Shown here piece after piece: positions 8,904 to 16,877 of a stretch of 37,120 nucleotides of DNA. The notes beneath the pieces are model-generated. The model had not been told where the DNA came from. It saw nothing but the letters and a program-made list of their open reading frames with translations, and searched no databases. Position numbers and translations under genes: made by a program. Numbering within the stretch: the stretch's first letter is position 1; each line of letters starts with the position of its first letter. Source of the stretch: JAJPXI01 sp045595705 (GTDB taxonomy: Bacteria > Bacillota > Clostridia > Oscillospirales > Oscillospiraceae); the NCBI GenBank assembly GCA_045595705.1, contig JAZOBA010000019.1, positions 1 to 37,120 of the forward strand, in the 5' to 3' direction.

Positions 8904-9791
8904 TTAACCGCGCAGCTTGGGATCCAGCGCGTCACGCAGACCGTCGCCCAGCAGGTTAATTGCCAGAACGGTCAGTGCGATGGCGATGCCGGGAACCGCG
9001 ATCAGGTGGGGATCGGACAGGATGTAGCCCTTGCCGTCGGACAGCATGGCGCCCCACTCGGGAGAGGGCGGCTGAATGCCCAGACCGATGTAAGACAGGG
9101 AAGCAGCCATGTTGATGGTGCTGCCCACGCTCATGGTGGTAATGACGATGGTGGGCTGAACCACGTTGGGAAGCAGGTGCTTGAACATGATGCTCAGACG
9201 GGTACAGTTGATGGACTCGGCCGCTTCGATATACTCGCGGCTGCGCTCGGCCAGTACCTGTCCACGGGTCATACGGGCAACACCGGGAATGGAGCCGATG
9301 GTCAGCGCCAGTACCGTTGCGCCAAATCCGTTGCCCATGGCCGCCGAAACCAGAATACAGAGCAGCATACCGGGCAGCGAGGACCAGACGTCCATAAAGC
9401 GCATGATGACGGTCTCGGTAATGCCGCCGAAATAGCCGGCAACCAGACCCACGGCAATGCCGAGGATGGAGCCCAGAACAGCAGACAGAATGCCCATCAG
9501 CAGGGAATAACGGCCACCGTAGAGCAGACGGGTCAGCATGTCACGGCCCAGCGTGTCACAACCGAGGATATGGTCCCAGGAGGGGCCGGCACGCATCAGA
9601 GACTGATCCTGCCAGTTCAGGTCATAACCGGTCAGATAAGGGCCGACCACGCAGGCCAGAATGATGAACAGCATCAGAAACAGGCCGATTTTTGCACTCC
9701 AGCTCTTGACCAGACGTCCGAAGAACTCCAAAAACATGGAAGACTTGCGGGTGCTCACGGTTTCAGGCTTTTCTTTCATCTTCAGTGCCAT
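8904..9791 (-). CDS. dppC: Oligo/dipeptide ABC transporter permease DppC/OppC type
   Basis: A 295-residue inner-membrane permease. An N-terminal cytoplasmic stretch precedes the first membrane helix (about residues 27-50), as in OppC proteins. Further helices occur through the protein, and the EAA-like coupling loop includes AAESINCTRLSIMFKHLLPN. The C-terminus LGDGLRDALDPKLRG is a family hallmark. The start chosen is ATG 9791, which overlaps the DppB stop as TAATG; the longer frame upstream lies inside dppB and is rejected. It forms the channel together with DppB. Confidence 0.93.
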   Translation of the reverse strand: MALKMKEKPETVSTRKSSMFLEFFGRLVKSWSAKIGLFLMLFIILACVVGPYLTGYDLNWQDQSLMRAGPSWDHILGCDTLGRDMLTRLLYGGRYSLLMGILSAVLGSILGIAVGLVAGYFGGITETVIMRFMDVWSSLPGMLLCILVSAAMGNGFGATVLALTIGSIPGVARMTRGQVLAERSREYIEAAESINCTRLSIMFKHLLPNVVQPTIVITTMSVGSTINMAASLSYIGLGIQPPSPEWGAMLSDGKGYILSDPHLIAVPGIAIALTVLAINLLGDGLRDALDPKLRG

Positions 9792-10738
9792 TATCTCACC
9801 TTCTTTCCGCTTGCGTACTGTGCCTTGATGCGGGGATCCAGGAATGCATAGCACAGGTCCATAATCAGAATGGCGATACCGGTAAAGCCGGCAAAGAAAA
9901 CCACGCAGCCACAGACGACCGGGCGGTCACGCTGGTTCACGCCGGAAAGCATATACTGGCCGATGCCGGGGATGGAGAACACCTGCTCCATAACGGCGGA
10001 GCCGGCAACCACGTGGGCCAGACCGCCGCCCACACCGGTGATGATGGGCATCATGGCGTTGGGGAGCATGTGTCTGCGGACCACGACTTTCTCACGCTGA
10101 CCTTTGGCACGGGCAGTAGTAACAAAGTCGGCACGGATGACTTCCAGCATGGCGCTGCGGCTCTGACGGGCATTGATAGCGATGCCGCCCAAGCTGCCGC
10201 AGATAATGGGTAAGATAAAGCTTGACCAGTGACTGATACCCGAGGGCGCCACCCAGCCCAGCTTCTGCGCAAACAGGATCTGGCACATCATAGCCACCCA
10301 GAAACCGGGTGCCGACACGAAGAACATGGCGATGAACATGGTCAGGCTGTCCTGCCACTTGCCCTCGTGGGTGGCGGCAAAGATGCCCAGAACGGTACCC
10401 ACAACCACATTCAGCAGCATGCCCACGCCACCGATGACCAGTGTACGGCCCAGACGGTTACCCAGTTCGGTCATAACCTCCACGCGGTAACGCCAGGAGT
10501 TGCCAAAGTCAAAGCGCAAAAATGCGTTATAAAGATAATCAAAAAGTTGAACGATGTATGGCCGGTCGGTACCCAGCTCAGCACGCTTGGCAGCCAGAAC
10601 CTCTTCGGTTGCTTCTACGCCAAGCAGAAGCTCGGCGGGGTCACCGGGAACCAGATACATCAGGGTAAATACAACAATTCCGGCGGCGATCAGAATGACG
10701 ATCAGCCACAGGCAACGTTTCAATACATATCTGCCCAT
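9791..10738 (-). CDS. dppB: Oligo/dipeptide ABC transporter permease DppB/OppB type
   Basis: A 315-residue permease. It begins MGRYVLKRCLWL with the usual first helix and the periplasmic motif LVPGDPAELLLG. The coupling loop ADFVTTARAKGQREKVVVRR and the C-terminal CYAFLDPRIK are typical of DppB. AAGGAG precedes ATG 10738. It follows the binding-protein gene after 82 bases that contain a 14-bp hairpin, which may lower its expression relative to the binding protein. It overlaps dppC by one base. Confidence 0.93.
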   Translation of the reverse strand: MGRYVLKRCLWLIVILIAAGIVVFTLMYLVPGDPAELLLGVEATEEVLAAKRAELGTDRPYIVQLFDYLYNAFLRFDFGNSWRYRVEVMTELGNRLGRTLVIGGVGMLLNVVVGTVLGIFAATHEGKWQDSLTMFIAMFFVSAPGFWVAMMCQILFAQKLGWVAPSGISHWSSFILPIICGSLGGIAINARQSRSAMLEVIRADFVTTARAKGQREKVVVRRHMLPNAMMPIITGVGGGLAHVVAGSAVMEQVFSIPGIGQYMLSGVNQRDRPVVCGCVVFFAGFTGIAILIMDLCYAFLDPRIKAQYASGKKVR

Positions 10739-10754
10739 AATGTCTCCTTATCTG

Positions 10755-10784
10755 AAGGACGCCCGGGAAGTCCCGGGCGTCCTT
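10755..10784 (-). promoter_or_regulatory. Strong hairpin between binding-protein gene and dppB
   Basis: A perfect 14-bp inverted repeat (arms 10755-10768 and 10771-10784) lies in the 82-base gap. No U-run follows on either strand, so it is more likely an mRNA 3'-end stabiliser or partial attenuator than a full terminator. It would favour excess binding protein over transporter subunits. Confidence 0.7.
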
Positions 10785-10820
10785 CCTGATTCATTCGATT
10801 TTCGGAGCTTGTATGTCGGA

Positions 10821-13800
10821 TTAACCGACGATGACGGGCTCCACAACACCCTTACCCTTGATGTTCCAGGTGGAGGTGCCGTCCTCGTTCCAGAAACCGC
10901 CCAGGCGCTTCACCTCATCGTCGGACTCCTCGGGAGCGCTGACATTGATGGTGCCCTTGTCCTTCACGAAGGTGCAGTGGTAAACCAGAACACCATCGGG
11001 GAAGTTGCTGTTCTCAGAAACGATGATACACTCGCCTTCATCCTTGCCGGCTTCCTTGAACAGGTACCAGGGGAAGGTGCCGTAGGGGGATTCCTCGACC
11101 CAGTCGAAGCGGTCAAAGCCCATGTTGGCCAGAGCGCCGATGATGGGGTGCTGAGGAGGAGCAGGGATCTTGCCTTCGTTTACGCCGGTCTTGTACTCGT
11201 CCAGGCCTTCCATGTTAGCGTGAGCGATCTTGCCGGGGCCAAAGATGGTCCAGTTGACGGTGCCGTCTTCGTTCCAGACGGAGCCCAGACGTACGGAATC
11301 GGAATCCTCGTTGGGTGCGCCTGTGGTAATGTCGCCCTTGTCCTGGGTATAAGCGCCGCGGTAGACCAGTTCCTTCTTGCCCTCGTACTCGATGGCTTCG
11401 ACCATGACGTAGCTGCCGGTCTTGGCGGTGCCTTCCTCGGTCTCCTGCTTGATCAGCAGATACCAGGTGACGTAACCCTTATCGGTGTTCTCATAGAAGT
11501 TGAACATCTCATAGCCTTCGTTGTTGACGAAGTGCTTGACAATGCCGGGCAGCTCGACTTCGTCTTCCTTCTCGGGAGCGGCGGGAATCTTGCCATCCTT
11601 CACACCGGTCTTATACTCTTCCAGACCTTCCATCTTGGCATGAGCAACTGCGCCCTTGCTGAAGATGGTCCAGTTGATGGTTCCGTCCTCGTTCCAGACG
11701 GAGCCCAGACGCACGGTGTCGGAATCGTCATTGGGCGTGCCGGTGGTGATATCGCCCTTGGTCTGAGTGTAGGTGCCACGGTAGACCAGTTCGCTCTTGC
11801 CCTCGTGCTCGATGGCTTCGACCAGGACGTAGCTGCCGGTCTTGGTGTCGCCTTCCTCGGCCTCCTGCTTGATCAGCAGATACCAGGTGATGTAGCCCTT
11901 GTCGGACTTCTCATAGAAGTTGAACATCTCATAGCCTTCGTTGTTGACGAAGTGATTGACGATGCCGGGCAGCTCGACCTCTTGCTTTTCATCTTCCTTA
12001 TCGCCGCCCTCGGCCGGGGGAGTATAGCCGTCGGGCACTGCGGTACCGTCCTCGTTCAGGATCCAGACGGGAGCGGGCTTATCGGCGTCAGTCCAGCCGG
12101 AGTTCAGCAGACGGTCCATGGGACCCTGGACGCCGGCTTCGGGAGCGTTACAAACCACCTTGCCGTCGATGTACATATAGGTGCCCTCAATGAAGACATC
12201 CTCGCCGAACTGATTGTGCTGATCGATACGATAGGTACCGTCGGCCTTCAGCTCGATCTTGAATTCACAGGAACCGGAACCCTCACCGACGATATCGGTA
12301 AAGGTGTAAACGCCGGCAACAGCGGAAACGTCACCGCCGCTCAGAGTGAAACCGGGGGTGGTGGGATCCTTGTTGACCTGCTGGCCCACATAGGTGGAGG
12401 CGGGCAGGGTGACGTAGCCTTCGCGGCGATACAGCTCGCTGATGGCATCGGCGCGGTAGATGCAGGCGGAGACGGAGTAAGCCACGGGGTAGATGTAAGC
12501 ATTTTCGAAGACGTGGTCAATGACCTTCTTCATGTTCTCGGTGGTGTGGGTAGCATCGGTGGTAGCCACATTATACAGCTCAAACAGAGTCTTGTCATTG
12601 TGGAAAATCAGAGAGCCGGTGCCGCCGTCGGTTCTCTTATTGCCCAGATCGGCCAGAGCCAGCTTCCAGGAGGAGGCCAGGTCGGCGCCGCCCATGGGGT
12701 TAAAGAAAATCAGGTCCCAGTTGGCGGGGTTGCTGGTGTCGGTCTGGAAGGTAGCCTGGTCAACCGACTTCATCTCGACCTTCAGGCCGATGGCGGCCAT
12801 CTGGCTCAGAATCATCTGAACGGCATTCTTGTCAGCCTCGGAGGACTTACAGATGACGGTCAGGGTGGGGCTGCCGTTGGCGGCATAGTTGGACTTGGCC
12901 AGATAATCCTTGGCCTTTGCGGTATCGTTAACGTTCAGGTAGTTGTCTTCCTTCTCCCAGGCAGGATCGTAATCCTTGAAGTAGGGAGTGCCGTAGGTGT
13001 CCATTGCGGAGTAGGAGCCGGGCATTGCAGCAGCAATGGCATCGGAGTCCAGAGCGTAGGCGATGGCCAGACGCAGGTTCAGGTCATTGGACAGGGGGCT
13101 GGAGGGGTCCATATTGAAGCCCATAAAGGCATAGTCGGAAGCGTAGTTGACTTCAACGACGAACTCGTCCTTGCCTTCGAACTTCTCCACGGACAGGTAC
13201 TTGATGTAGTCGCAGTAGTCCAGGTTGCCCATTTCCAGCTCGATCTCAGCGGTATCGGAACCCTGAATGATGCGGTAGGTCAGGGTATCGACGGTGGCGT
13301 TGTGGACAGCCAGACGGCCGGAAACGTCCTCGTCGGTCTTCAGTGCCCAGTACTCGGGGTTGGCCTTCAGAACCATCTGAGAGCCGGTAACGAATTCACT
13401 GACCACATAGCTGCCGGTGGCGACAGGAGCGGTGGCGAAGGTCACTTCGTCAAACTCTTCGCTGTCGAAGATGAAGGTACGGGTCAGGGGGAACTCAATA
13501 TCGGCGGTCTTGGTGGGGGTCTGCTTCCAGACGAATTCCACGGTGTACTCGTCGATGACATTGACACTGTCAAAAATGTCGTAGTTCAGAGATTCGCCGC
13601 CATTCACAAGCCACTCCACAGAGAACTTGACGTCCTCGGCGGTGATGTGGTTGCCCTTGGAGTCGTAAATCTTCTCGAACAGCTTAATGTGCCAGTGGGT
13701 GCCGTCGACGGCCTCCCAGGACTTAGCCAGACAGGGGACGAATTCCTTGTTCTCGTTCAGGAGGAACAGGGACTCATAGATGTTCCAGTAGAATGCAGCT

Positions 13801-13979
13801 TTGGGGTTGCCGTTGCCGTTGGTGGGGAGCAGGTTCTGGATTTCAACGCTGACGGAGGTAGTGATGCTGGACATTCTTCCGTCCTCGTTCAGTCCCTTTT
13901 CGGGACCGCCTTTTTTGCCGCAGGCGACCAGAGACAGAATCATGGTCAGAGCCAGAACGGCGGCGAGCAGCTTTTTCAT
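10821..13979 (-). CDS. Peptide-binding lipoprotein (SBP family 5) with four beta-rich C-terminal modules
   Basis: A 1052-residue lipoprotein, about twice the family length. Residues 1-20 are a signal peptide with lipobox LVAC (Cys 20). Residues ~36-545 match the DppA/OppA-type solute-binding fold (for example AKSWEAVDGTHWHIKL, ITAEDVKFSVEWLV, YWALK and LRLAIAYALD). Residues ~550-655 form a lipocalin-like module (AGVYTF, IELKADGTY, GTYMYIDGKVVC). Two near-identical 140-residue repeats begin at residues 667 and 807, and a diverged third copy runs from about 945 to the end. Each repeat has a WYLL or WYLF strand and a WNEDGT motif. It is the first gene of the dpp operon, and GGAAGAG precedes ATG 13979. 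The binding domain should deliver peptides to DppBC. The role of the added modules is unknown; they may bind the cell wall or the ligand. Confidence 0.9.
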   Translation of the reverse strand: MKKLLAAVLALTMILSLVACGKKGGPEKGLNEDGRMSSITTSVSVEIQNLLPTNGNGNPKAAFYWNIYESLFLLNENKEFVPCLAKSWEAVDGTHWHIKLFEKIYDSKGNHITAEDVKFSVEWLVNGGESLNYDIFDSVNVIDEYTVEFVWKQTPTKTADIEFPLTRTFIFDSEEFDEVTFATAPVATGSYVVSEFVTGSQMVLKANPEYWALKTDEDVSGRLAVHNATVDTLTYRIIQGSDTAEIELEMGNLDYCDYIKYLSVEKFEGKDEFVVEVNYASDYAFMGFNMDPSSPLSNDLNLRLAIAYALDSDAIAAAMPGSYSAMDTYGTPYFKDYDPAWEKEDNYLNVNDTAKAKDYLAKSNYAANGSPTLTVICKSSEADKNAVQMILSQMAAIGLKVEMKSVDQATFQTDTSNPANWDLIFFNPMGGADLASSWKLALADLGNKRTDGGTGSLIFHNDKTLFELYNVATTDATHTTENMKKVIDHVFENAYIYPVAYSVSACIYRADAISELYRREGYVTLPASTYVGQQVNKDPTTPGFTLSGGDVSAVAGVYTFTDIVGEGSGSCEFKIELKADGTYRIDQHNQFGEDVFIEGTYMYIDGKVVCNAPEAGVQGPMDRLLNSGWTDADKPAPVWILNEDGTAVPDGYTPPAEGGDKEDEKQEVELPGIVNHFVNNEGYEMFNFYEKSDKGYITWYLLIKQEAEEGDTKTGSYVLVEAIEHEGKSELVYRGTYTQTKGDITTGTPNDDSDTVRLGSVWNEDGTINWTIFSKGAVAHAKMEGLEEYKTGVKDGKIPAAPEKEDEVELPGIVKHFVNNEGYEMFNFYENTDKGYVTWYLLIKQETEEGTAKTGSYVMVEAIEYEGKKELVYRGAYTQDKGDITTGAPNEDSDSVRLGSVWNEDGTVNWTIFGPGKIAHANMEGLDEYKTGVNEGKIPAPPQHPIIGALANMGFDRFDWVEESPYGTFPWYLFKEAGKDEGECIIVSENSNFPDGVLVYHCTFVKDKGTINVSAPEESDDEVKRLGGFWNEDGTSTWNIKGKGVVEPVIVG
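11142..11981 (-). repeat. Two tandem 420-bp in-frame repeats in the binding-protein gene
   Basis: The DNA at 11981-11562 and 11561-11142 (minus strand) repeats with an exact 420-base period; equivalent bases fall at identical line positions, for example 11521 and 11941. By eye about four of five encoded residues are the same. A third, diverged copy follows down to about 10830. The match suggests recent duplication of a whole module. Confidence 0.88.
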
Positions 13980-14066
13980 TTTACTCTTCCTTTCTCATGT
14001 TTTGTTGATGAACTGAGAATACTTGGAGAAACGCTGGGAACAAAACAGACCCTTTGCTTCTTCTTT

Positions 14067-14095
14067 ATCATACAAAACGGGCAATTGACACGCAA
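14067..14095 (-). promoter_or_regulatory. Promoter of the dpp operon
   Basis: On the minus strand TTGCGT (14095-14090), 17-base spacer, TATGAT (14072-14067), 88 bases upstream of the binding-protein ATG. Its -35 box touches the divergent LysR -35 box. Confidence 0.68.
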
Positions 14096-14097
14096 TT
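14083..14097. promoter_or_regulatory. Candidate LysR operator between divergent promoters
   Basis: Perfect inverted repeat AATTG-ACACG-CAATT, fitting the T-N11-A rule of LysR boxes. It covers both -35 elements, so a bound regulator could act on both promoters. Regulator identity is inferred from the adjacent LysR genes. Confidence 0.55.
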
Positions 14098-14113
14098 CAT
14101 TTTCTGATATCTT
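14085..14113 (+). promoter_or_regulatory. Promoter of the LysR-LysR-NIF3 operon
   Basis: TTGACA (14085-14090), 17-base spacer, TATCTT (14108-14113), 38 bases before the first LysR ATG. It is back to back with the dpp promoter. Confidence 0.68.
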
Positions 14114-14151
14114 TTATACAGAAATGGAAATTTACAGCAAGGAGGGCGCGT

Positions 14152-15036
14152 ATGACCATCGAACAAATGAGGGAATTTGTCATTCTCGCCGAGGAGAGAA
14201 GCTATCTGGTGGCCGCCGATATGCTCTATTCCACTCAGGCAACGCTGTCCCGACACATCATGGCCATGGAAAAGGAACTGGGCTTTGCTCTGTTCACCCG
14301 CTCCACCAAAAAAATCGAACTGACCCAGGAGGGCAGCCGGTTTTTGGGCTACGCCCGCCGGGCCATCAAACTGCAGGACGACTATATGGCCGAACTGGAG
14401 TGCGCCAAGCGCAGCATGTCCGAGTCGTTGACGGTGGGTTACAACGCTTTGGTCACCTTTTATGCCTTTACCGATAAACTGACCCAGTTTATGACGGTCC
14501 ACCCCAAGGTCCCCATCAAGATGATGGAGGACGACGCGGAAAATCTGATCCGGGCCGTCCAAAACGGCAGCTGCGATCTGGCCTTCATTCAGGAAAACCC
14601 CTTCTGCCCCATCGAGGGACTGGAAAAACTGTACATCTCCTCGGACACACTGGATGTTGTTCTGAACGAAAACCATCCTTTGGTAAACAATTCTTCCATC
14701 CGGCTTTCGCAGCTGGAAACCGAAAAGTTTGTCATCGGCGTGGAGGACAAAATGCCTGCCGTCATCTTTCTGGACGCCTGCCGCCACGCCGGTTTTGAGC
14801 CCAAAATCGCCCGAAACGGACTTGTGGGCCCCGCTTTGTTCACATGGATCGGAAATCGGGACGATTGCGTAGGCCTGGAGTGGCACACCCCGGCTTTGCG
14901 CCATATGAACGAGCACACCAAAATTATCCCGGTCTCTCCTCCTGTGCGGGCATATACCACCGTTATCTACCGCGCCAATCGACTGTCCGAAACCGGAAAG
15001 CAGATCATCAGTCACTTTGTGTCGGATCGCGGTTAA
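14152..15036 (+). CDS. LysR-family transcriptional regulator
   Basis: A 294-residue protein. Residues 1-60 are the winged helix-turn-helix: MTIEQMREFVILAEERSYLVAADMLY, STQATLSRHIMAMEKELG, then LFTRSTKKIELTQEG. A linker helix and a periplasmic-binding-like effector domain (about 92-290) follow. GGAGG lies 7 bases upstream of the ATG. It is divergent from the dpp operon and probably controls it through the inverted repeat at 14083-14097. It may sense a peptide or a product of the transporter-linked hydrolase. A second LysR gene follows 12 bases later. The ligand is not readable from sequence. Confidence 0.92.
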   Translation: MTIEQMREFVILAEERSYLVAADMLYSTQATLSRHIMAMEKELGFALFTRSTKKIELTQEGSRFLGYARRAIKLQDDYMAELECAKRSMSESLTVGYNALVTFYAFTDKLTQFMTVHPKVPIKMMEDDAENLIRAVQNGSCDLAFIQENPFCPIEGLEKLYISSDTLDVVLNENHPLVNNSSIRLSQLETEKFVIGVEDKMPAVIFLDACRHAGFEPKIARNGLVGPALFTWIGNRDDCVGLEWHTPALRHMNEHTKIIPVSPPVRAYTTVIYRANRLSETGKQIISHFVSDRG

Positions 15037-15048
15037 GGAGGGGTTGGC

Positions 15049-15972
15049 ATGAAATTTGATTATCTGAGAGAGTTTGCTGCCGCCGCTCAGTCCAAAGAAA
15101 TGCAGCAATGTGCCAAGGACCTGGGTATTTCCCCCTCGGTTCTGTCCAAGCACATCAAGTCCCTCGAGCAGGAGCTGGGTGTTCCCCTGTTCATGCGCTC
15201 CAGAAAAACCGAGCTGAGCCCCTACGGAAAGATTCTGCTGCCCTACGCAAAGGAACTGAGCAAACTGCAGGACGATTACCTGCTGGACTTTTCCCGGGAA
15301 ACACAGGACATCTCCCCAAAACTGGTGGTGGGCCTGTCCTCCATCCAGTTCCGCGAGCGTTCCGGCCAGTTAATGGAAACCTTTGCCCTGCAGCATCCGC
15401 AGGAAGTGCAGCTCCGTGAGGCTGACAACGCCAGTCTTTGCCAGATGGTGGCGGACGGACAGATCGATATGGCCTTTGTTCGCACCCAGCCGGATCTGAA
15501 GCGAAATCCGGAACTGATTTATATGCCTTTCTGCTCCGACTCCATGGTGGCGTTTTTCCCTTTGGATCACCCTCTGGCGGGAAATCCCTATGTCACCATT
15601 GATGATCTGAAGCACGAGCACATCTTACTGCGTTCCAGAACCTCCGCCATTTCTCAGGTGTACACACAAAAATGCGCCGAGCAGGGCATTGTTCCCAACA
15701 TCACATACCACAGCTCCTATGTCGCCTACGATATGGCGCGACGGGGCGAGGGCATCACCCTGTATCTGGCTCCTCCGGCCGGAGCCAAACGCAGCCAACA
15801 ACCCTTGGCAGTCGTTCCAATCCACCCACCAATTACCAGTTATGTGGATGTGGTGTTTCGCCCGCGGCACCTGAACGCGCTGGGCGTCGAACTGCTCCGA
15901 TTGGTTCAGCAGGTCTCCATGGACTGGTATCTTGCTGAAGGTACCGAAATTGACTTATTTCCGGAAGAATAG
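15049..15972 (+). CDS. Second LysR-family transcriptional regulator
   Basis: A 307-residue protein with an N-terminal winged helix-turn-helix (FAAAAQSKEMQQCAKDLGIS, PSVLSKHIKSLEQELG, LFMRSRKTELSPYG) and a C-terminal effector-binding domain from about residue 92. AAGGAGG precedes ATG 15049. It resembles its neighbour in length and layout, but the sequences differ through most of the effector domain, so they are probably old paralogues with different ligands. It is cotranscribed with the first LysR gene and with the NIF3-like gene. It may co-regulate dpp or act at another locus. Confidence 0.9.
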   Translation: MKFDYLREFAAAAQSKEMQQCAKDLGISPSVLSKHIKSLEQELGVPLFMRSRKTELSPYGKILLPYAKELSKLQDDYLLDFSRETQDISPKLVVGLSSIQFRERSGQLMETFALQHPQEVQLREADNASLCQMVADGQIDMAFVRTQPDLKRNPELIYMPFCSDSMVAFFPLDHPLAGNPYVTIDDLKHEHILLRSRTSAISQVYTQKCAEQGIVPNITYHSSYVAYDMARRGEGITLYLAPPAGAKRSQQPLAVVPIHPPITSYVDVVFRPRHLNALGVELLRLVQQVSMDWYLAEGTEIDLFPEE

Positions 15973-15983
15973 AGGTGCATCAA

Positions 15984-16811
15984 GTGAAAATCACAGAAAT
16001 CATTGAGCGTATCAAGCTCAGCCACGGAGAGCAGGAGGAAAGTTCCTGCGATGTAATCAAGTACGGCGACCCGGAGCAGGAATGCACCGGAATTGTAGTC
16101 ACCTGCAGTGCAACGGTAGATGTGATCCGCCAGGCGCTGGAGCGCAACGCAAATCTGCTCGTGGTACACGAGCCTCTGTTTTGGAACCATGAGGACACCA
16201 CCGACTGGGCAGAGGGAAACTGGGCGCTTGAAGAAAAGAAAAAACTGCTGGATCAGGGAAACATCGTCGTGTGGCGTGACCACGATTACATCCACGGCGG
16301 ACCTCCCATGGAATACGGAAGATCCCTCCCGGACGGCATCTTCTGCGGCATTGCCCGGGAACTGGGCTGGGAGCGCTGCGTGGTCAACACCGAACTGAAG
16401 CCGCTGGTATTCCGCATCCCTCCCACCGATGGCGAAACCTTAGGCCGGATGTTGAAAGAAACGCTCGGATTGAACGGCATTCGCGTGATCGGCGACAAAA
16501 CCGCCGAGATATCCACCGTGTTCATCGGCGAACATCTGCGGGGCGGAGAGCAGGACCTGCAGAAAATTGCTCGCATCGAGCGCGAGGGTGCCGAGGCCAT
16601 CATCCCCCTGGAGATCGTGGACTGGAGTCTGTGTGCCTATGTGCGGGACTGCTGCCAGCTGGGCAGAAAGAAAGTGATATACAACATCGGCCACTTCAAC
16701 TTCGAGGAACTGGGCATGAAGCATCTGGCACGGAACATTCCCGAACTGATCGACCATGCCGTGCCGGTGGAATACATCAATTCGGGCGACAGTTATGACT
16801 TCATTATTTAA
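15984..16811 (+). CDS. NIF3/DUF34-family protein
   Basis: A 275-residue protein. The motif TCSATVDVIRQALERNAN followed by LLVVHEPLFW matches the metal-site region of NIF3-like (DUF34, formerly GTP cyclohydrolase type 2-like) proteins. The C-terminal GHFNFEELGMKHLAR matches the second metal-binding segment. Family members bind two metal ions; their reaction is still debated. There is no central insertion domain. AGAGG at 15971-15975 fits the GTG at 15984 (8-base spacing) better than the in-frame GTG at 15975, which lies within it. It is the last gene of the LysR operon and is followed by a strong terminator. Confidence 0.82.
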   Translation: MKITEIIERIKLSHGEQEESSCDVIKYGDPEQECTGIVVTCSATVDVIRQALERNANLLVVHEPLFWNHEDTTDWAEGNWALEEKKKLLDQGNIVVWRDHDYIHGGPPMEYGRSLPDGIFCGIARELGWERCVVNTELKPLVFRIPPTDGETLGRMLKETLGLNGIRVIGDKTAEISTVFIGEHLRGGEQDLQKIARIEREGAEAIIPLEIVDWSLCAYVRDCCQLGRKKVIYNIGHFNFEELGMKHLARNIPELIDHAVPVEYINSGDSYDFII

Positions 16812-16822
16812 ATAAAGACAGC

Positions 16823-16858
16823 AACAGCACGATGCGAGTTTGCATCGTGCTGTTTTTT
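16823..16858 (+). terminator. Strong terminator between convergent operons
   Basis: A 13-bp perfect stem (16823-16835 with 16842-16854), 6-base loop and six T on the plus strand. The minus-strand side is also T-rich after the stem, so it may end the hydrogenase operon (last stop at 16878) as well. Confidence 0.9.
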
Positions 16859-16877
16859 GTCTGAATTCTTTTGTTTG

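Noticed and set aside
11142..11981. Tandem repeats considered as a sequencing or assembly artefact
   Set aside because: The two copies differ at many codons and stay in frame, and a third diverged copy follows, which fits real duplication; long-read data would settle it.
10554..14477. A 1307-codon open frame on the plus strand opposite the binding-protein gene, and similar long antisense frames at 7893-9851, 20606-22192, 24945-26924 and 29607-31481
   Set aside because: They lie opposite clear, motif-bearing genes, have no family motifs and low-complexity composition, and arise from codon bias (few codons whose complement is a stop).
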